A DNA stretch of 64,000 bases from Hymenolepis diminuta (Eukaryota; Platyhelminthes; Cestoda; Cyclophyllidea; Hymenolepididae), in contig CAADRB010000001.1 of assembly GCA_900708905.1 (NCBI GenBank), forward strand, positions 2,459,831-2,523,830. Direction: 5' to 3'. Positions 35,916-51,000 of this stretch are shown here, piece by piece (the stretch's first letter is position 1; every line of letters starts with the position of its first letter). A model generated the notes under the pieces. It was not told where the DNA came from. It worked only from the letters and a program-made list of their open reading frames with translations, and searched no databases. Both the position numbers and the translations under genes were made by a program.

Positions 35916-38900
35916 GAAAAAATATCCAAAGGTACTCGTGTCACTGAAACAGTTTTGATGTGCCCGGAAAATCATCTCAATTTATTTACAAGAACGTTTC
36001 TTCGTCAAAGGTCAGTCAAATCTAATTAACGACGTCCCCCGGGGTGGTCGATTGTCATTTGAATGTTTATACTCAAATCGGGTCTTCGATCCTGAATGCA
36101 GCTGTTGAAATTCACCAGCTTCAAAATGGCATCAGAGTATACTGCGTTATGCTAAAATTGATAGGAAAGTGAGAAATCATGCGAGGTACAAAGCTTCAAT
36201 ATTTATAAGAATGAAATCCATTTTCTATCTGTACTTTTGGTTAATCTGATATTTAAAATATCTAGTTATTTGTATATAATACTTTTTATATGACTCAATA
36301 TTATTTACCATAAAAAAATCCAATCACTTAAGTGCCCTTGTATTCCCTGACAACTTCTTCCTCAAATACTTTGTAATTAACTACGCTGTGGACTATAAGG
36401 CGCAAATTTTATCTCCAAAAATTTATTAATTAAACTTTATATGCACTGATATAAAGTGAGCCACACAGTAGGAAACAATAAATTACAATAGACACATTAA
36501 AATTGCGAAATTATGAAAAAGTGCAAAAAGCTGACTTCCGATTAGATCTTTAATAAAATAATGTTAAAAGTACAAAATTTTTGTGAAAATTTCGTCCCAG
36601 TCATAACCATATTAAACTTAATATTCATTATATTGAAATATTTCAAGTTCCTAATAAAAAGCATTTTATGACAAGTATCTTCTTGGTAATGACTAAGTGA
36701 TTTCCAATATTTTGTCAAGCAAACTTCTATATGGAAATATGATCTTAAAGAATGAACGATTAGGCAATGTTTGGTTTATTGAACGAAGTAGTTCATTCGT
36801 TCGTCGTTGTAGGCTAGATGATTCATAAGCAAAAAAGCAAGAGTGTATCTAATTCCAATTATGAAGCTACTTTTCATTCCAATCGAGTTAGACTTAGAAA
36901 TTTCCTTAAGATCAAATAGTTTTTTTAAAGGTTAACAAGATACGGACGCCTTTTCCAAGTGATAAGATCAGGGGTTGATTTGAGCAAGTGTAGAGGAATG
37001 AAAGAGAAAGGAATAAGGAGTAAGTGATAGGAATGGAAATGCAAAGGGAAGAAAAAGAGTCAGCAGTGAGAGAGTGGAATCCGGGTTGGGATAAAGCAGG
37101 ACTATTGAGATACAATAAGAGAGTCAATCGATTTCACGCCCACTGATCATTGATGAGGAAACAATAAAACTTGTCAAATGATAGAGTTGTCGACTATTAT
37201 GTATGCACTATAAATTCATTCACCGGAAAATTAGAGATCAGTAAATAACCGCCAAATCATTAATTATTGGAATGAAACAAATCTCTTAGTTTACTCCTTT
37301 CAGCCGATAAAGAGATGGTCTGAAATTGTTTGCTGGGAATATCACATAATTCGCTCAAAACTTATCCAAGGGCTTTGATTAGATCATTTTTAAGAATGTA
37401 GTAACCATGTTCATTACAACTTTCTCGAATTAACGTTTCCATCTGATTTCCTAAATTATTTCGTGTTTATTTTCCTTTTAAATACTTCTAAAATATCCTA
37501 CTGTGAGTCAGCCCGACCTTACGATGTGGTTCGTCATCTTAGACATGGGGTACCACTCATAATCTGCTGTCAAGTAACTTGAGCTTGATCAGGTAACATA
37601 GAATATGGAGAACTCGATGCTTTCGCTCGATGTATCAGTGTGGTCAAAAATTTGTCGTCGTTTAACTCAGCATGTTCATCTTCAATTTCAACGTTTAAAA
37701 ACCTCCATTCATCACGCTATTGCATTCCACTCTCTCTCTCTGACCTCTGAGCCTTAGCTTTGCGCTTAAGAAAACTCTTCAACAGACGACCTCTCTCTTA
37801 TCTCCATCTTGGGATGTAGTGAAGACCATAAAATGTCAAAAGAGTGAAAAGTCAGAAAGAACTCTACAGCCACTTAGATAACTGTCTTTCATTATTCCCT
37901 TTCAGACTAAGAACACCAACAAGCAAATGTATCAAACGACTACGTTTAACTTTATTTAAAGTCAAAATGGGGTGGTGATAGACTGGGAGCCGGGGACTGC
38001 TAGTACATCTCTTTCTATAATTTTTTAGCTCTAGAGAATTTAAAGGTTTTTAAAGAAATGACTCACAAGGAACACTAGTCTTGCGGATGGTAAACATGAA
38101 CATTTGGCTTTCCAAAGGATTATTCTGGAATCGCATTATCTCAGGTAACTTCAGCTTTATTCTAGGAGTCCATATTAAGCACTTAAATACTCAGTCAAGA
38201 TTAAAATACCTGTGTGGATTGTCCACCTTAAATCAGAACATAACAATAGCTAATTCTACTGTTGCGAACATTTGCATCAGTGGCGCAATGCCAAACTAGA
38301 GGTCACAAGATTAGTGTTCATTCGTGTACATCCAGTGATGTGAGTAGTTAACCGCACTTCTGGTCAGGAAGAGAGATGTTAGCATGAGGGTTTCTCTTAT
38401 TATCGGCTCCAAAATACCATTACCAAAATCGAGTGTAGTGAATAAATCTTCTGATGGATTTTTGAGAAGTTATAAATGCAATGCACCTGATCCGATCGAG
38501 GCGATCGACAGTTAAAAAGAAGTGAAAATCAAAATCCATATATTGTCGCACCATATATGAAACGAAATGGAAATTTAAGATATTACTATTAAAACTTAAT
38601 TAGTTAATGATTTCAACCTGTTTTTGGATTTTTTTAAATCCTTGTGAGAAAGCTAAGACTTAAAGCTAGAGTCTATAATTATTCGTTATAGTTATAAGAA
38701 TTCGTTAAAGACATAATGTGAAATAATAATTCGCTTCTCCTTCATTGTACTGTATATTATCATTTGTGTCCTGTCTAATATTTTGTTTAAGTAAATAAAT
38801 GCATTTCAATTTTCGCAAATTAAAAGTGTTTAAGGGTATTGAGAAAAACCTGTAAACAACTTAACAAGGTCCTGTATGCTCTAAAATTCAGACAAATAGA

Positions 38901-41900
38901 AGGAATTTTGGCGAGTATGTTGGCAAATTGATGCTTAAAAACTGACAATGACTTTCCGCTTAAAATATTTAGGGAAAAATTTAATATTCACTCTTTTTCA
39001 GAAGGTAATTTTATTTGTTTTGATTACAACAATATAAACGGAATATTTATGTTGTAAGAAAGTCCAGCCATTCCAAACTGATTTCTTGTTAAAAGTTGTT
39101 AAAAATTTTTTTGGCTTAACATTATACAGCATTAATGCACCATTAAAAATATATTTGTTTTTGTTTATTAACAATAATAAACATTCTTTCATTTTGCCTG
39201 ATATGAGAAAAAATATTAGAACTTGTTTAAACAGTTTCATTCGTTTTCAACATTTGAAACAATGCAATTTGGGGATTACGACCACCCAAGGAGTGGGTGT
39301 GTACTAAGTTGATTACTATAGTTTTAAAACAATTTGCTATACAAGCATAAAGAGTATAATTTGCTCTTTTCATTATTATTAAGTACAATACAAAAATGAA
39401 ACGCAGTATACTTTAATTTTAATTCAAAATATTAAACAGACGAATTAAAGGCCATCGGAATAGGATAAGAAGTTATCGACCCATATTAACGTTCACAATT
39501 TTTGATAACTCAACCAGGGAGTTCGTTCATTTGAACTACATGCAAGACGAAAGATAATTGCATTAGAATATCAAAATCTACTATTTCATTCAACTTTTCT
39601 CCCTCTTTTTATAAGGGCTTCACTGTTTAATAAAGTCTAATTTATCAGTCATTTGTAAAGAACAATTACAACTTTACTACTGTGCTTACAAGTAAAGATT
39701 TGTGCTCGAAGTTACGAAAAGTAAAAGTAAAGTATACATCATGGCCTTTGAAAGATTATGTATTGAAGCGTGTCACTGGTTAATGATTTCCAGTATATTA
39801 ATAATACATTTCAAATAAAAGATTCTGCCAAAACTCTTGTTTTCATTACTGATGTAGCAAAAATAGCACCTTTGAAGTAGTTATCGTTTTCTTTAGCCGC
39901 TGAGTTCAAGGACTTAGTCATCTTTTAAGGACCTGACTTTAGTACTACAAATTGAAAAAAAGTATCATAACCGATCTCACCTATTTCTTCACTTTTGTCT
40001 GGCAATTTTCTTAGGTAATCTCATGACAATGATTTTAACGAAGTAAATAGTTGTTATCCCCACTTCGATATAACAATATTATGGTTTAAATAATTGAGTA
40101 AAATTGTTTTGAAGAATAGATATTATCGAATTCATAGTAATGTTAATGAGAGCGGTTGATTTATTCCGAAAAATTTCAAATGGCCTTGACAGTTCGTCAT
40201 ATTACCTTAATCAGCATTTTGCTGAGAGCTAAATTAATGCATTGTTCATTGAGAAGAAATTAACTAAAATAACCAGGAGAACAGTTTATTTTTTAGGCTG
40301 AATTTATTCACCGTAATTTAATGTTTTAATTCTATTTTTCTGTTTGCGTTAACTTTTGTCCCAACAAATAAAGATTAATGTTGTGTTTCAAACCGCAGTC
40401 GTTCTCTACTTAAAATAAAGTTGGGTTAACGAGCATTAAAAAAATTTGGTGTAACAAAAATTAACAGTTCCCTAACAAATGTAAATTTAAAAAAATTATA
40501 AAGTAGTGAGTATAATTTAATATTTTAATATGAAATATGTTGTATCGCATGCATTTTAACTAGTTTATAAAAATTAAAATGCGCAAACGTATTTCTTTTT
40601 TTAAATATCTAATAAAATAGTTAAAACATGCTGAGATAACATTGGCGCCACTTTTTTATATAAAACGAAGAAAGGTCGCTTAAATAATTTGAATTCTCCC
40701 GATTTTGTTTCACTTGTACAAATGCCCAAATAAACGCAAAATGGATCCATTAAGGTGAAAGAATTTATAATCTTGATCACAAACGGTTGCATAAATTTTG
40801 AATCATGTCATGACATTAGAGAAGCAGGAATTAACTACAAATTACCGATCCCGTCTCCTCCGCTCTAATTTATCGGTTATTGATTTTTAATGTTAGAATT
40901 TTCGCAATTACTCTATCATTTATTAATTAATTAGGCAGCCATTTGTAAGTTATATACGCTCTGCTGTTTCCTATCTGAAAGATCATCGTAGAAACGAGAC
41001 CTTCTGCCTTCTTCTTCCCTGATTAGTGCACAAGCAATTACGGGCATTTTCAAGACACTATTATATTGACATGTTTGTTTGCCGCGATTGTTCCTTTAGA
41101 ATTATATTAAAAACAAATGATAGCATGACTGATAAATTTTGTGAGTTCAGAGAAATAAGAAATATGTAAATGAAAAGATAATAGTTTTTAATAATAGCAC
41201 TAAATTTAATTGACTTCGTCCGTTTTCATATCGTTTTGCAAAATATTTATAACTTGGACACGGTTATTTCCACCTCATTTGAGCCCGTTTGAAGATTATT
41301 ACACATTTAAAATTGTTGAAAGTCGTCAGAAATAAGGCTCATGTTGATATCGGTTGATCTGATTGATAAACAGTGATGAAGTTATTTTGTAAAAAGATTC
41401 GTCTCAAATGTGGCCCACGTAAAGTTTGTAAAATAAGATAAGAAGAAGTTAATTTGATAAAAGAAAAACTTCAAATGTCCGTTTTATTCGTAAATCACCT
41501 TCAATAAACCAGCACTCTAGCAGCAGCAAGCAATTTTAATCAGTTACATCTTAAACTAAAGCATGCCGTGTTTAAATACATTAATCTTTCTGTTCAGATA
41601 CATATAAACATCAAGAAATTTTAAAATATCAGTTATTTGTACGTAATACCTAAATACGCTATTAATTTAATAATTTTATAGTGAAAGGAAGGCGGATCAA
41701 AGGTATATTGAAATATATCGGCGATTAAAGCGTAGGAAGGAAGTCAAAAAGTTGTGAGCCGATAATTAGTGAAGTAGGTGTATAACAGAGACGTGGCGAG
41801 GGGGGTAGCGTTTAGAGTTGCGTCAGAGGTTGCGTTCAAAATTTCGTGTTTTTGAGCAGACTCCAAGAAGTACATATAATTGAGGATTGTAGAGAACCGA

Positions 41901-43950
41901 GTCGGTTCAGATTATTTGAACAGTCGTCGAAATGTTAGGTCAAGTTGACTCAGCAGGTTGGCAGCATTCGGTCAAATGATAATCAAGTCTGTAGGACTTC
42001 AAGGTGTCTCTTACGTCAGAAGTGGATATTAAGGAATCATAGTGGAAACTACTTAGATATTGTTCAAAAACGAAAAAAATGACCACCTGATATAAATGAA
42101 GAAAATTCAATGGAGAATTAATGAAAGTGTTGATATTTAAATGGCCCGCTGAAATAGATATTAGTACGAAGACAATAACAATATTTTACAAAAATGACAC
42201 TGGAAAATCCTTCATGAACATATGAAATGATTAATATTGTTATTGGGAGGTATTACAATTATCAATGTGGTGAAGTTTTTATACCACCTTATACGAGCTT
42301 TAAAAGAACCTACATTTACACTTTTGACTTTGATAATTTTATAGCAAATGCTGAATAGCTATTTAAGCAAAACGAAAAGGTCCTTCCTATACTGCATTTC
42401 TGTCACAGTTTCGACCTACAATAAATGACGAAGATGCTAGTGTACTGCCTTTTAGTAGTTCAAAGAGAATCTAAATCTCACTGAACTCCTCTCATTTGGG
42501 ACATCTTATTTAACAAGAAAAATGGGCTCTTGGCCATCAGAAGAAAACAACAGTTTGCTATGACCAAGCGCTTAATCCTGTGATCGCTCACTTCTGACTA
42601 TCGTGGACATGAACTCTCTTCAAGAATCTTGAAATCATACTCTGAAATTTATAAAAGTTGGAGAATTTGAGCATAGCACAAACAGCTGGCCCAGTATGCG
42701 AAAGCGGACAAGTTTTTGAACTCGGACTTCCAAAGACGTTAAAAATTTTCTGGTGTCTTACTTTATTCCAAATTTCCACTCTACGACCATTACTCCACCC
42801 CTCTGAGGATTTTTATTGATACCTGTATTTAGATGCTTTCCCATCGTTAGAAAAGAGCATTTTTTCTTATCACTAGTAACAGCGTAAATAAAGCTGCATT
42901 GTTCACTTAAAATCAATACGGTTAATTTAAAATTTCCGAATGTAATTCTTATAATTATTAACAATTCTAGAATGTTCTAACACAAAAAACGGTAGAATGG
43001 AGCTTTTTCTTAACAGTCAAAGATTTAAGGAGGCTCTGTCGCAATGTGTGTGAAGAATTGGAAACTACCAACAAATGACCCAGATGCCCCAAGAGAGAAT
43101 ACGTAAGTACTATTTTGCATAGGTTTAGGCTGTGTTGACTTAGTAGATAGGCAAGGAAGACAAGTTTGAAAACAAGGTGGTCAATTGTATTTAAGTCGCA
43201 TGTCTCAAAATGAGTTTCCATATGGTCCAACATTGATAATCGAGACACCACATTCCTACATTCTTAAATGGCAGATAATCGAATATCTGAAGTCGGTGTT
43301 TTTAACCGTTCACAAATCATGTGTATTTAAGGGAAAGAAGGAGGTGATTTATTTACATGTCAATAAATGAGTTGATATCCATCTTCGTATCTACCGCCAT
43401 CAGGTGTCTTTAACACTTTATCCAATTTCGGATAATTCTGCAGGATACCAATTGGAAACCACTATTTTTCATCTTCTCTTTGGGTTTATTCTTAGTTGAT
43501 CCAATTTATGGACGAATGTGAGTTGATTACATTTAATTTCCTTTAACAGCTCAGTAGAGCCACTCCCATTTTCTCCCAATGTTTTATCTTACCTTTCCTC
43601 GAAGTGACTGTGACATACCTTCATTTACCATGTCTCATTCCTTTCGGATTTCTGTCTAACGAAGGCTTGAAAGCACAAAATATTAAACACAAAAAATTAT
43701 TCTTTTCAATACGAATTTTTACATTTGGGTAAAATTACATTTACAATTCTTCAGAAGACTCCAAGAGAACGCGTCACTCAAATTACTGTGTATCAATGAG
43801 AGTTTGTCCTTTGGTCTAATGCTGAATAACCCGCATGCTACAAAAGACTTCTTTAGTATTATTTCAAGTCATCATTTCTGCTTGATTAGCCATTTGTAGT
43901 AAAAACGGTTAAGAAACTAATAAAGATTGTATTTGCTCCTTTAACATTTA
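35916..43950. other. AT-rich region, no supported gene
   Basis: No splice-bounded frame with protein-like composition was found. It contains a short TC run near 37,727-37,742 and a locally GC-richer patch at 41.74-42.02 kb without recognisable content. The open frames seen here (for example 42,967-43,251 minus) have the Leu/Ser/Phe-rich make-up expected by chance at this base composition. Confidence 0.45.
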
Positions 43951-44145
43951 TTAATGATATAAATCTTTTGAATCTTCAATCATTTTGTATGAGGCAACTT
44001 TGTAGGCCTTTGCAGTGCCATCTGTAATTGGCTTTTTAAGATTTAAATAACTGGCCTTCAAATATGGAAGACTCAAAATAGCTTTTACTAAGCTAGAGGC
44101 TTTATCATCCTCCAATGTCTGACCTGGGCTGTAAGTCAAATTGCT
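43951..44145 (-). CDS. Exon-like terminal segment, unknown protein (second part)
   Basis: The strong acceptor CGGTTTTCTTCAG opens a frame that ends in a stop: SNLTYSPGQTLEDDK, then SLVKAILSLPYLKASYLNL, then KMIEDSKDLYH. A slightly later AG (after CAGAG, exon start 44,143) accepts phase 2 and reads on from FLSR or NIT of the segment at 46.4-46.6 kb. The polar, balanced composition suggests a real C-terminal exon. Function unknown. Confidence 0.45.
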   Translation of the reverse strand, partial: SNLTYSPGQTLEDDKASSLVKAILSLPYLKASYLNLKKPITDGTAKAYKVASYKMIEDSKDLYH

Positions 44146-46410
44146 CTGAAGAAAACCGAGGAAGGATGGAAAAGTTCAGCGTTATACGAAGAGGAAAAAT
44201 TTTAATGTATGAACTAATAATATTTTGATTTAAATCCTGAAAAGGCCATTAATTGGACAACTTCGGGATATAACAATTTCATGGAAAAAATGCATAATAG
44301 ATTTGCCGACTACTGTTGCTTACTATGGAGGGGCTTGCTCAAAGTATGTTTCATGCTTTTTTGAGGGTGTGTGAAAGGACCCACTTTCCATCAATCGCTT
44401 TTTTACAACAACAAGTTGGGGCATTATTTTGAAGGCGGATATGGCAAAATAGATGCTTAAAAAACATATTTTATCATTTTGCTTACAGAGCAATATTTCA
44501 TGGGTTATATTCCGCTTCAAACATATTTGGAACCGAAGATCTGCAATGAAATAAATATATGCCAGTGACGAATGGATAACATTCACCACCGGAAACTGAT
44601 AAACATCAAAATTTAATAAGCTTCGGAAATACTTAAATGAATACTAAGGGCTATAATTATAATTGTCCGTGAAAAAACAAAACTCGCCTTGTTTGATTAT
44701 GAGAAGTTTCTAATAACATGGAAAAGCAGAGAGATTTAAATAAGAAGAAATGAAGGAGGAAGTGAAACCAAAAGTAAGGATGAAATATAAGGGGTAATGG
44801 GTCATACTAATTCTAAATTTTGGTCTCTCATTATGTTAGTCTTTGATGAGGTATTATCCTTCTATTTCTTACTACTTTCACCGAACACCAAGACAAAGAG
44901 AAGGGCGATCACTGGTCTGAAGGCTGTATTATGTATAAAAAAGAGCTCACAGGAGTAAGAGAGGAAAGTGTGCGGGTTGGAGAATCATTGCAACTGTTTC
45001 AGAGTCAGCAAATTTTTAGTCCCGTCAGTCTTAGGTGCGGCAACTGCAGAGATTTCCACGTACTATTAACCTGATGGAACTTTTTGGGGTGACACTTGTT
45101 AAGGGGAGAGAGATCTAGCAGTGATCACTAAAGGAATACATTAGAGGCCTAATTGTCTCAATTACCAATGAGCCACTTGATGTGTAATAGTTTTGTATGG
45201 GAATATGAGTTCGCGCAGGGGAAGAGGTTCTTCCAATTCTGTGAACAGTGCTAGTCGTGCGAAGGGCGTAATGAATTTGTGAGGACAGGGATAAAATTCT
45301 AATTTGGGGAAAACGTAATAAACGTGCCCAATACAGTTGTGACATCAGAACATGTCCCTTCGGTGCCTGAGAGACAGTTCGTATTTAAAATGTACTGTGG
45401 TGGGTGGTCAGTAGAAAGATGATGATTGAGGATGTCAATTCTTTATAACTCTCTCAGCAATTAGCCGATCGGCTAAGATGAATACAAAAGATCTTTAACC
45501 TCGACTTGGACTGTATTTTGACACTTAACTTTCCCTTCAAGCTGAATTACTATAATTATGAACCCATTAAAGTGTTCACAAATTTACATAAAGAGAATAT
45601 CGATTATTCATATTTGAAAAAAAAGGACCACAAAATGTAGAAACGAAATAAACGTCAAATCCCTTAATGATGGAAATTAGACAAGATCCAGAACATCCAA
45701 TTTCTAATACACCATTGTTAATTATGCTATTTTCCAACGGCTCAAATCAGTCTACAATAAAATTTGCGTGTAGAATATATATAATTATTTGGTTTTCATA
45801 ACACTATTTATCTTAAATAATATGTTTCGTTTGATTTGAATAGCATATTTACAATTAAACTATATTAAAATAAGATATTAGTTTGGTGTGGGACAAAATG
45901 CATCAAAATGAGTAAATTGATGATATAAAGTTTTGTTTTATTGCGTTAACTCAGATTTTAATTGCGAAGTTCAAAATTTAATCGGATTGACCCAATTAAT
46001 GTCAGCAAAATCTGTTTATTGACAGTCGAGGTTGACGTTCATTTCATTACTTGAAGACATTTTCTTAAAATTGTCATCAGTTTGTAATAATAGGCTAGAA
46101 CCAAAATTTCCTCATTTGTTTCTATTCTAAAATGGCAGAGAGTGCTGAAACGTGCAGTAATAACCATCTGAATTATTATGCAAGAGATTTATAAAGCAGG
46201 ACGATAGTTCAGAATCCAATTTATCAGCATATATCGAATGGTGGCTGAAAATCGCATCTCTTACTTCAAACAGTTTTCGGCATATGTAACAAGAGGTGGT
46301 TACAATAGATACGGTCGAAGTAAGAGAATCAGGGATTGTTTTATTAGCACTGATTTAGAATTACATTGATTGCAAATAAAATCAAGTCAGCTTTGCTGTA
46401 TCACTAATAC

Positions 46411-46601
46411 CTAGTTATATTTTCTATGTCTAGAATGCAAAACCTTCTACTCAAAAAATGAATATATGTAGCAACTCCTATCATCTCATCACCTGGTCCT
46501 AAATTACCACGATATAAATGTTCGTACAAGCGTTGAGTTGAAGATAACAACTTTGGAGGATTATTCTCCACTGCTTCGAAAAATGTCTTTGGAACCATAA
46601 T
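46411..46601 (-). CDS. Exon-like segment, unknown protein (first part)
   Basis: The acceptor AAAAGATTTAG is followed by ATT ATG and a frame with balanced composition: MVPKTFFEAVENNPPKLLSS, then LYEHLYRGNLGPGDEMIGV and TYIHFLSR. Possible donors are AGAAG|GTTTTG (exon end 46,444) and ACTAG|GTATTA (46,411), both phase 2. If the ATG is the initiator and the segment joins 43,951-44,143, the product is about 115 or 126 residues. No family is recognised. Confidence 0.45.
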
Positions 46602-47139
46602 CTAAATCTTTTATCGTGATGTGAAACTATCTAAATGTATTGATGCCAATTAGCCCAGGCAGAGCGGCTCCCCTTGTTCTCAAATTGTAGTAGCACATGA
46701 ATTATAACCATTCTTTTCCCACATATTATTGACTAAGGAGGCTAGAGTGGATAGAAAACATTTTCGTCACTGTCAAAATATAACTTCACTAACTTTCTTG
46801 TGTGTATGCTAATAGTTGATCGAAGCTGTTATTCAGTATCCTATGATCTGAACTCATCTCTTGCCACTCAATTTGTCTACTGTTTATCGTTATAAAGGTC
46901 TTCAATCATAAGCAAAATATATATTTTTTAGAAAGCCTAATCAAATATTTTCCTTGCACTCGAGAGAAACTCGCAATCTTTATCTCTCATGCTCTGGATT
47001 ATCGACCATTCGATTCCCATGCTCACATCAGGATATGCAAGACATGTAGAGAAGGCGTAGCTACAGTTATTGGCTAACCAGACAGAAGATCAATTATCAT
47101 AAATTCAAGCCCATATAAATAAATTAATTTAGTTAATAG

Positions 47140-48009
47140 AGAACTGTTTTTGAAACTATGAGTCTTCTATATTCCTCTTTCTTGAGTCTGAGTAATTGTA
47201 ATTATTACAAAGGGCAACTGCGAAAATGGCCACAAAACAACCAAAAGTTGTTCATCACATTGGAATTGTTCCAATCTCCCCTCCAACAACAACGAGACGA
47301 TTTTAGAAGGATTGAGCAAATCTAACGGAAACACTGACGGAGAAATAGTCTCTTCTAGCCAGTCAGAGCGATCATCTTAGGCACAACTAATGGCAGACAA
47401 CCTCTCCCAGGAAATCAGTACTTTCCACCAAGAAGCGGAAAAGATGCAAAATATCCCATATGATAAAAATGTTTAAATTCTATTGTAAAGATTAGGCACA
47501 ATCGAGTTTGAGAGGTTTACCTATTTAATCGTACTTAAAATTTAATGAAGCTGTTGAGTTATTTTTAAATTATTTTGTAAATCATACGTCATTTTTAATA
47601 CCAGATACAAATGTCTATCTTCAGGACACTGCAAGAGAACTATATAACTCAAATCTCCCAAACAGTAGATCTGAAAGAGCTGACTTACAGAATATTTCCA
47701 ATAACGAAAGTATTGAGAGAACGAGGATCATTGACTCGGATGTCGTTACCGAGTGTTACTGGATTGAGAATCCGAAGGACACAATCATAATTCAAAGATA
47801 TCCACAGACAAATCAAGAGTTCAACGGTTATTCATTTCGCTGTTGTAAGTCAAATCCTCCAAAACGGCAAATTCTTCCATCCTCCAGACCTCCATCTGCT
47901 TGTTCGTTTTGTAATGAATGCTAGTTTTCTCAGTTCTGTTAATTTGAGGAACATGCGTGTTAACACTGTGGTTAAAGAGATCATAGGGAATCTTGTTGCC
48001 GGGCAATGA
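47140..48009 (+). pseudogene. Gene-like locus of open segments in one frame, possibly decayed
   Basis: Four open segments share one plus-strand frame: 47,140-47,322 (ends QQQRDDFRRIEQI), 47,359-47,460 (VRAIILGTTNGRQPLPG), 47,611-47,787 (RTLQENYITQISQTVDLKEL) and 47,791-48,006 (HFAVVSQILQNGKFF, ending KEIIGNLVAGQ). They are separated by in-frame stops, without GT donors where splicing would need them. That fits a decayed coding sequence better than an intact gene. The opposite strand is also open at 47,821-48,006. No family is recognised, and chance is possible in DNA this AT-rich. Confidence 0.3.
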
Positions 48010-51000
48010 AAAAGTGATTTAATCAAAATCCTTGTAATTGTTCAAATAGAAGGAGGAAAGAACCCAACGATAAGGAGTTAGACAAATCCATTTACCTGTT
48101 TTGATAGTTTGCAATGGTTGGGATCGAACGAAAGTGTTCTGGTCAGTTGAATGAAAGAATTTTCAAATTTCCTTGCAGTCGCTCTCAATTGACAACAACT
48201 TCCTTCTAAAACTGTATTAGAGATCAAGGTATACAGTTTAAAAATTAAGAATAGATTAAATTTTATTTTTAAACTCTTTTATAAACTGGACGCAGCAGGA
48301 ACCTTCTTGGTGTCCTTATCACTTTCCCATAGCTCGGCATTGATACGTTATTCCTAGTTCTTATTAGAATCTAATATCAAAATATAAAAGAAAATGGTTA
48401 AAATTTCAAAGCAGCCCAAGGATTATACATTACCTTCGAAAATTTAACCGTAAAAATTTCCATAGTAATCTATCAAGCAAGCTCTTCGCGAATCTAAGAA
48501 AATAAATTCTCTGGATACCCTTCTAATATAACCGATTTAAGTTAAATGTTATTAGATCATTAAGTAAATTGCTTATGAGATTGGATTCAATTTGATATAA
48601 ACAATACGAAAATAAGATATAATTGAATAAAAAGTCACTGGATTAAGAAAAACAGATATGACTAGAATGCCTTTTAAAAAACCAGAAAATTGTTAACAAA
48701 TATACGTATTTATTAAAACAACATAACTATATTACTTCAGTTAGTTAGAGTAAATCCCTGTTATAAATAATAGAGTATGTTTTTTTACCCGGATATTATA
48801 AACCCCTTTAAACAATCACTTTTGACACCGTGCTCTGCTGCACTTGAATAATAATGACAATTAACACGTTCCAGTTTAGTAAAGTGAAGACCAACTTTCA
48901 ACACATTGATAGACTTTATGTTTGAATTGAGAAAGACAATAGGAGTGAAAATTTTGATTCAAATGACTTTACACATTTCAGTGTTGCAATCCGTTAGCAT
49001 AAAGTGTTTATTAAAAATTTATAGCAAATCATGATTGAGAATTACAACTGTTACTTTCATTAAGCAGTTAACTCGGGCTATGTTTGATTGACACATAAAA
49101 AGGGCATCGTATTCCATTTCAGAACCGTCTTTCGTCATTTTTTCCCCTCAGTATAATAATCGTATTCCTTAGAAGGTCACCTAAATGTGTCAATAAAGTT
49201 TGAGGAGAAAAAAAGATCGATTAGAAATAAAGACCATATTTAGCCATTAAGATCTTTCAACTGAATTTTCGGTATATCAGGTTTCTCTTCTTCCTTGATA
49301 AACGAGTAGAATTTATATCCTAATATTCCAAATTTCAAATTTTAGATTTCTATTTCCAACTTTCTTGAATGTCCACAATTTTTAGAGCCATTTCGGAACA
49401 CTTCGGTTTTGATTGCTACTTTTAGTTAATATTCTTTTAATCTACACTATTTTCCCTCAAATGTATGATTAATTCTAAACCCTTTTTTTCCGTAAAAATA
49501 AAGGGTAATTTGGTTAAGCTGCCTATTTATTAAGGATTTTACTCAGTCCTCTATTAGCTTTTCATCTAACTTTGACCGAATAATTAAATTATTTTCCAGA
49601 AAAAGGACGTTCTTTAGGAACGTAAATTATCTTATATCAGGAAAATAGGAAGTTAAGTCTATCAAAATAACGCTGATAGTCACGTTGATCGGTCTCAAAT
49701 AAATTATTTATGAAACAGATGCAAAAGTACTCTGTCATAATTCTCTAAGAAGAACTTGATCTGACATTGGTTGATCAGTTTGCGGATGAAACAAGTCTGG
49801 TTTTATTGTTAAAAATGACCAAGATAATTGAAAAAACAGTGCAGAGATCCTGCGTTCTAGTTTTAAAGAATTGAGTGAATTCTTATGACCTTTGATGTTT
49901 AAATGCCATTGGTAATATCAAATTTTCGCAAGTAGCAGCAAGAGTTTAAAATTTATTTAAATAAAATATCAGATTTTCAACAATCTCTGAACATCGCGAT
50001 ATAAACTCACTGAGAAAGTCTTGGATCAAGTTAGGGAAATTGAGTCCTACATTTGTATTCTTTACGAGAAAATAGACAACTGAATTCTTAATATCCCTAT
50101 TTAATCAAATGCACCTTTTCTATTCCCAGTTTGCTCTCTTATTGGATCCTTTTGCAATGTCTTGTGCCATAACCCGCTAACGTTTTTGAATGAGTAAAAA
50201 ATAAGCGCAAACCAGACCATATCGGACAATTTTTTCAAGTCGTGCATCTAAGCAAAAGTAACATTTTTTCCTGCAATTTGCAGTTCCCTCATTATACACT
50301 AATTATAAATTATTACTCTTGTAATGGAGATGTCTCCTATCATATGATGCTTGGCTTCTTTAATTTGCAGGGAGAAAGTACATCGAGGCCTCAACCTTTC
50401 GCTACCCCCATGCGATATCCTCGGCATAGTTTTAACACTTGGTGAGCGTTTAAACGCTATGAATATGTGATAATTAGAGGAAGTGATTCTGAAAAAAAGA
50501 TGTTAAACGTTAATATATAGCTTGGCTATAAAAATACTTTTATTTTTTCCCAAAATTGTATAAACCAATCGAGTTTCGCCTTTTCTGTTTATAAAGACAA
50601 TAGTGGAGCTTAATTAATTAAGATGTCATGATTTTTTAACTATATCCAAGCAGCATATGTAATATTGCTGAAGATTAAGACCGTTCTGTAACTAGTCCGT
50701 AGTCCCTTGCTGCATATTCTAAAGCGATCAGAATAATCCCTCCCTTTCGGAAGAAAATGAAATTGAACCATTTTAGTACGTTTCGGAGAACTGACTGGAG
50801 ACAAATGAAGCTTTACCTGTTGAAGTATGGAGAATTAATGCATCTAAAGAAAATATCTAATTAATCAAATTATAGGCAAAACTCGTTAATTTAATGCAAA
50901 GTATTTCGTATTTTTTCATTTTTGAATTAGGAAAAATGGAGAATCAGAAAATCTGATATGTTATATGCTCTTTTGCTGTATTCTTTGGAGCCAGAGAAAA

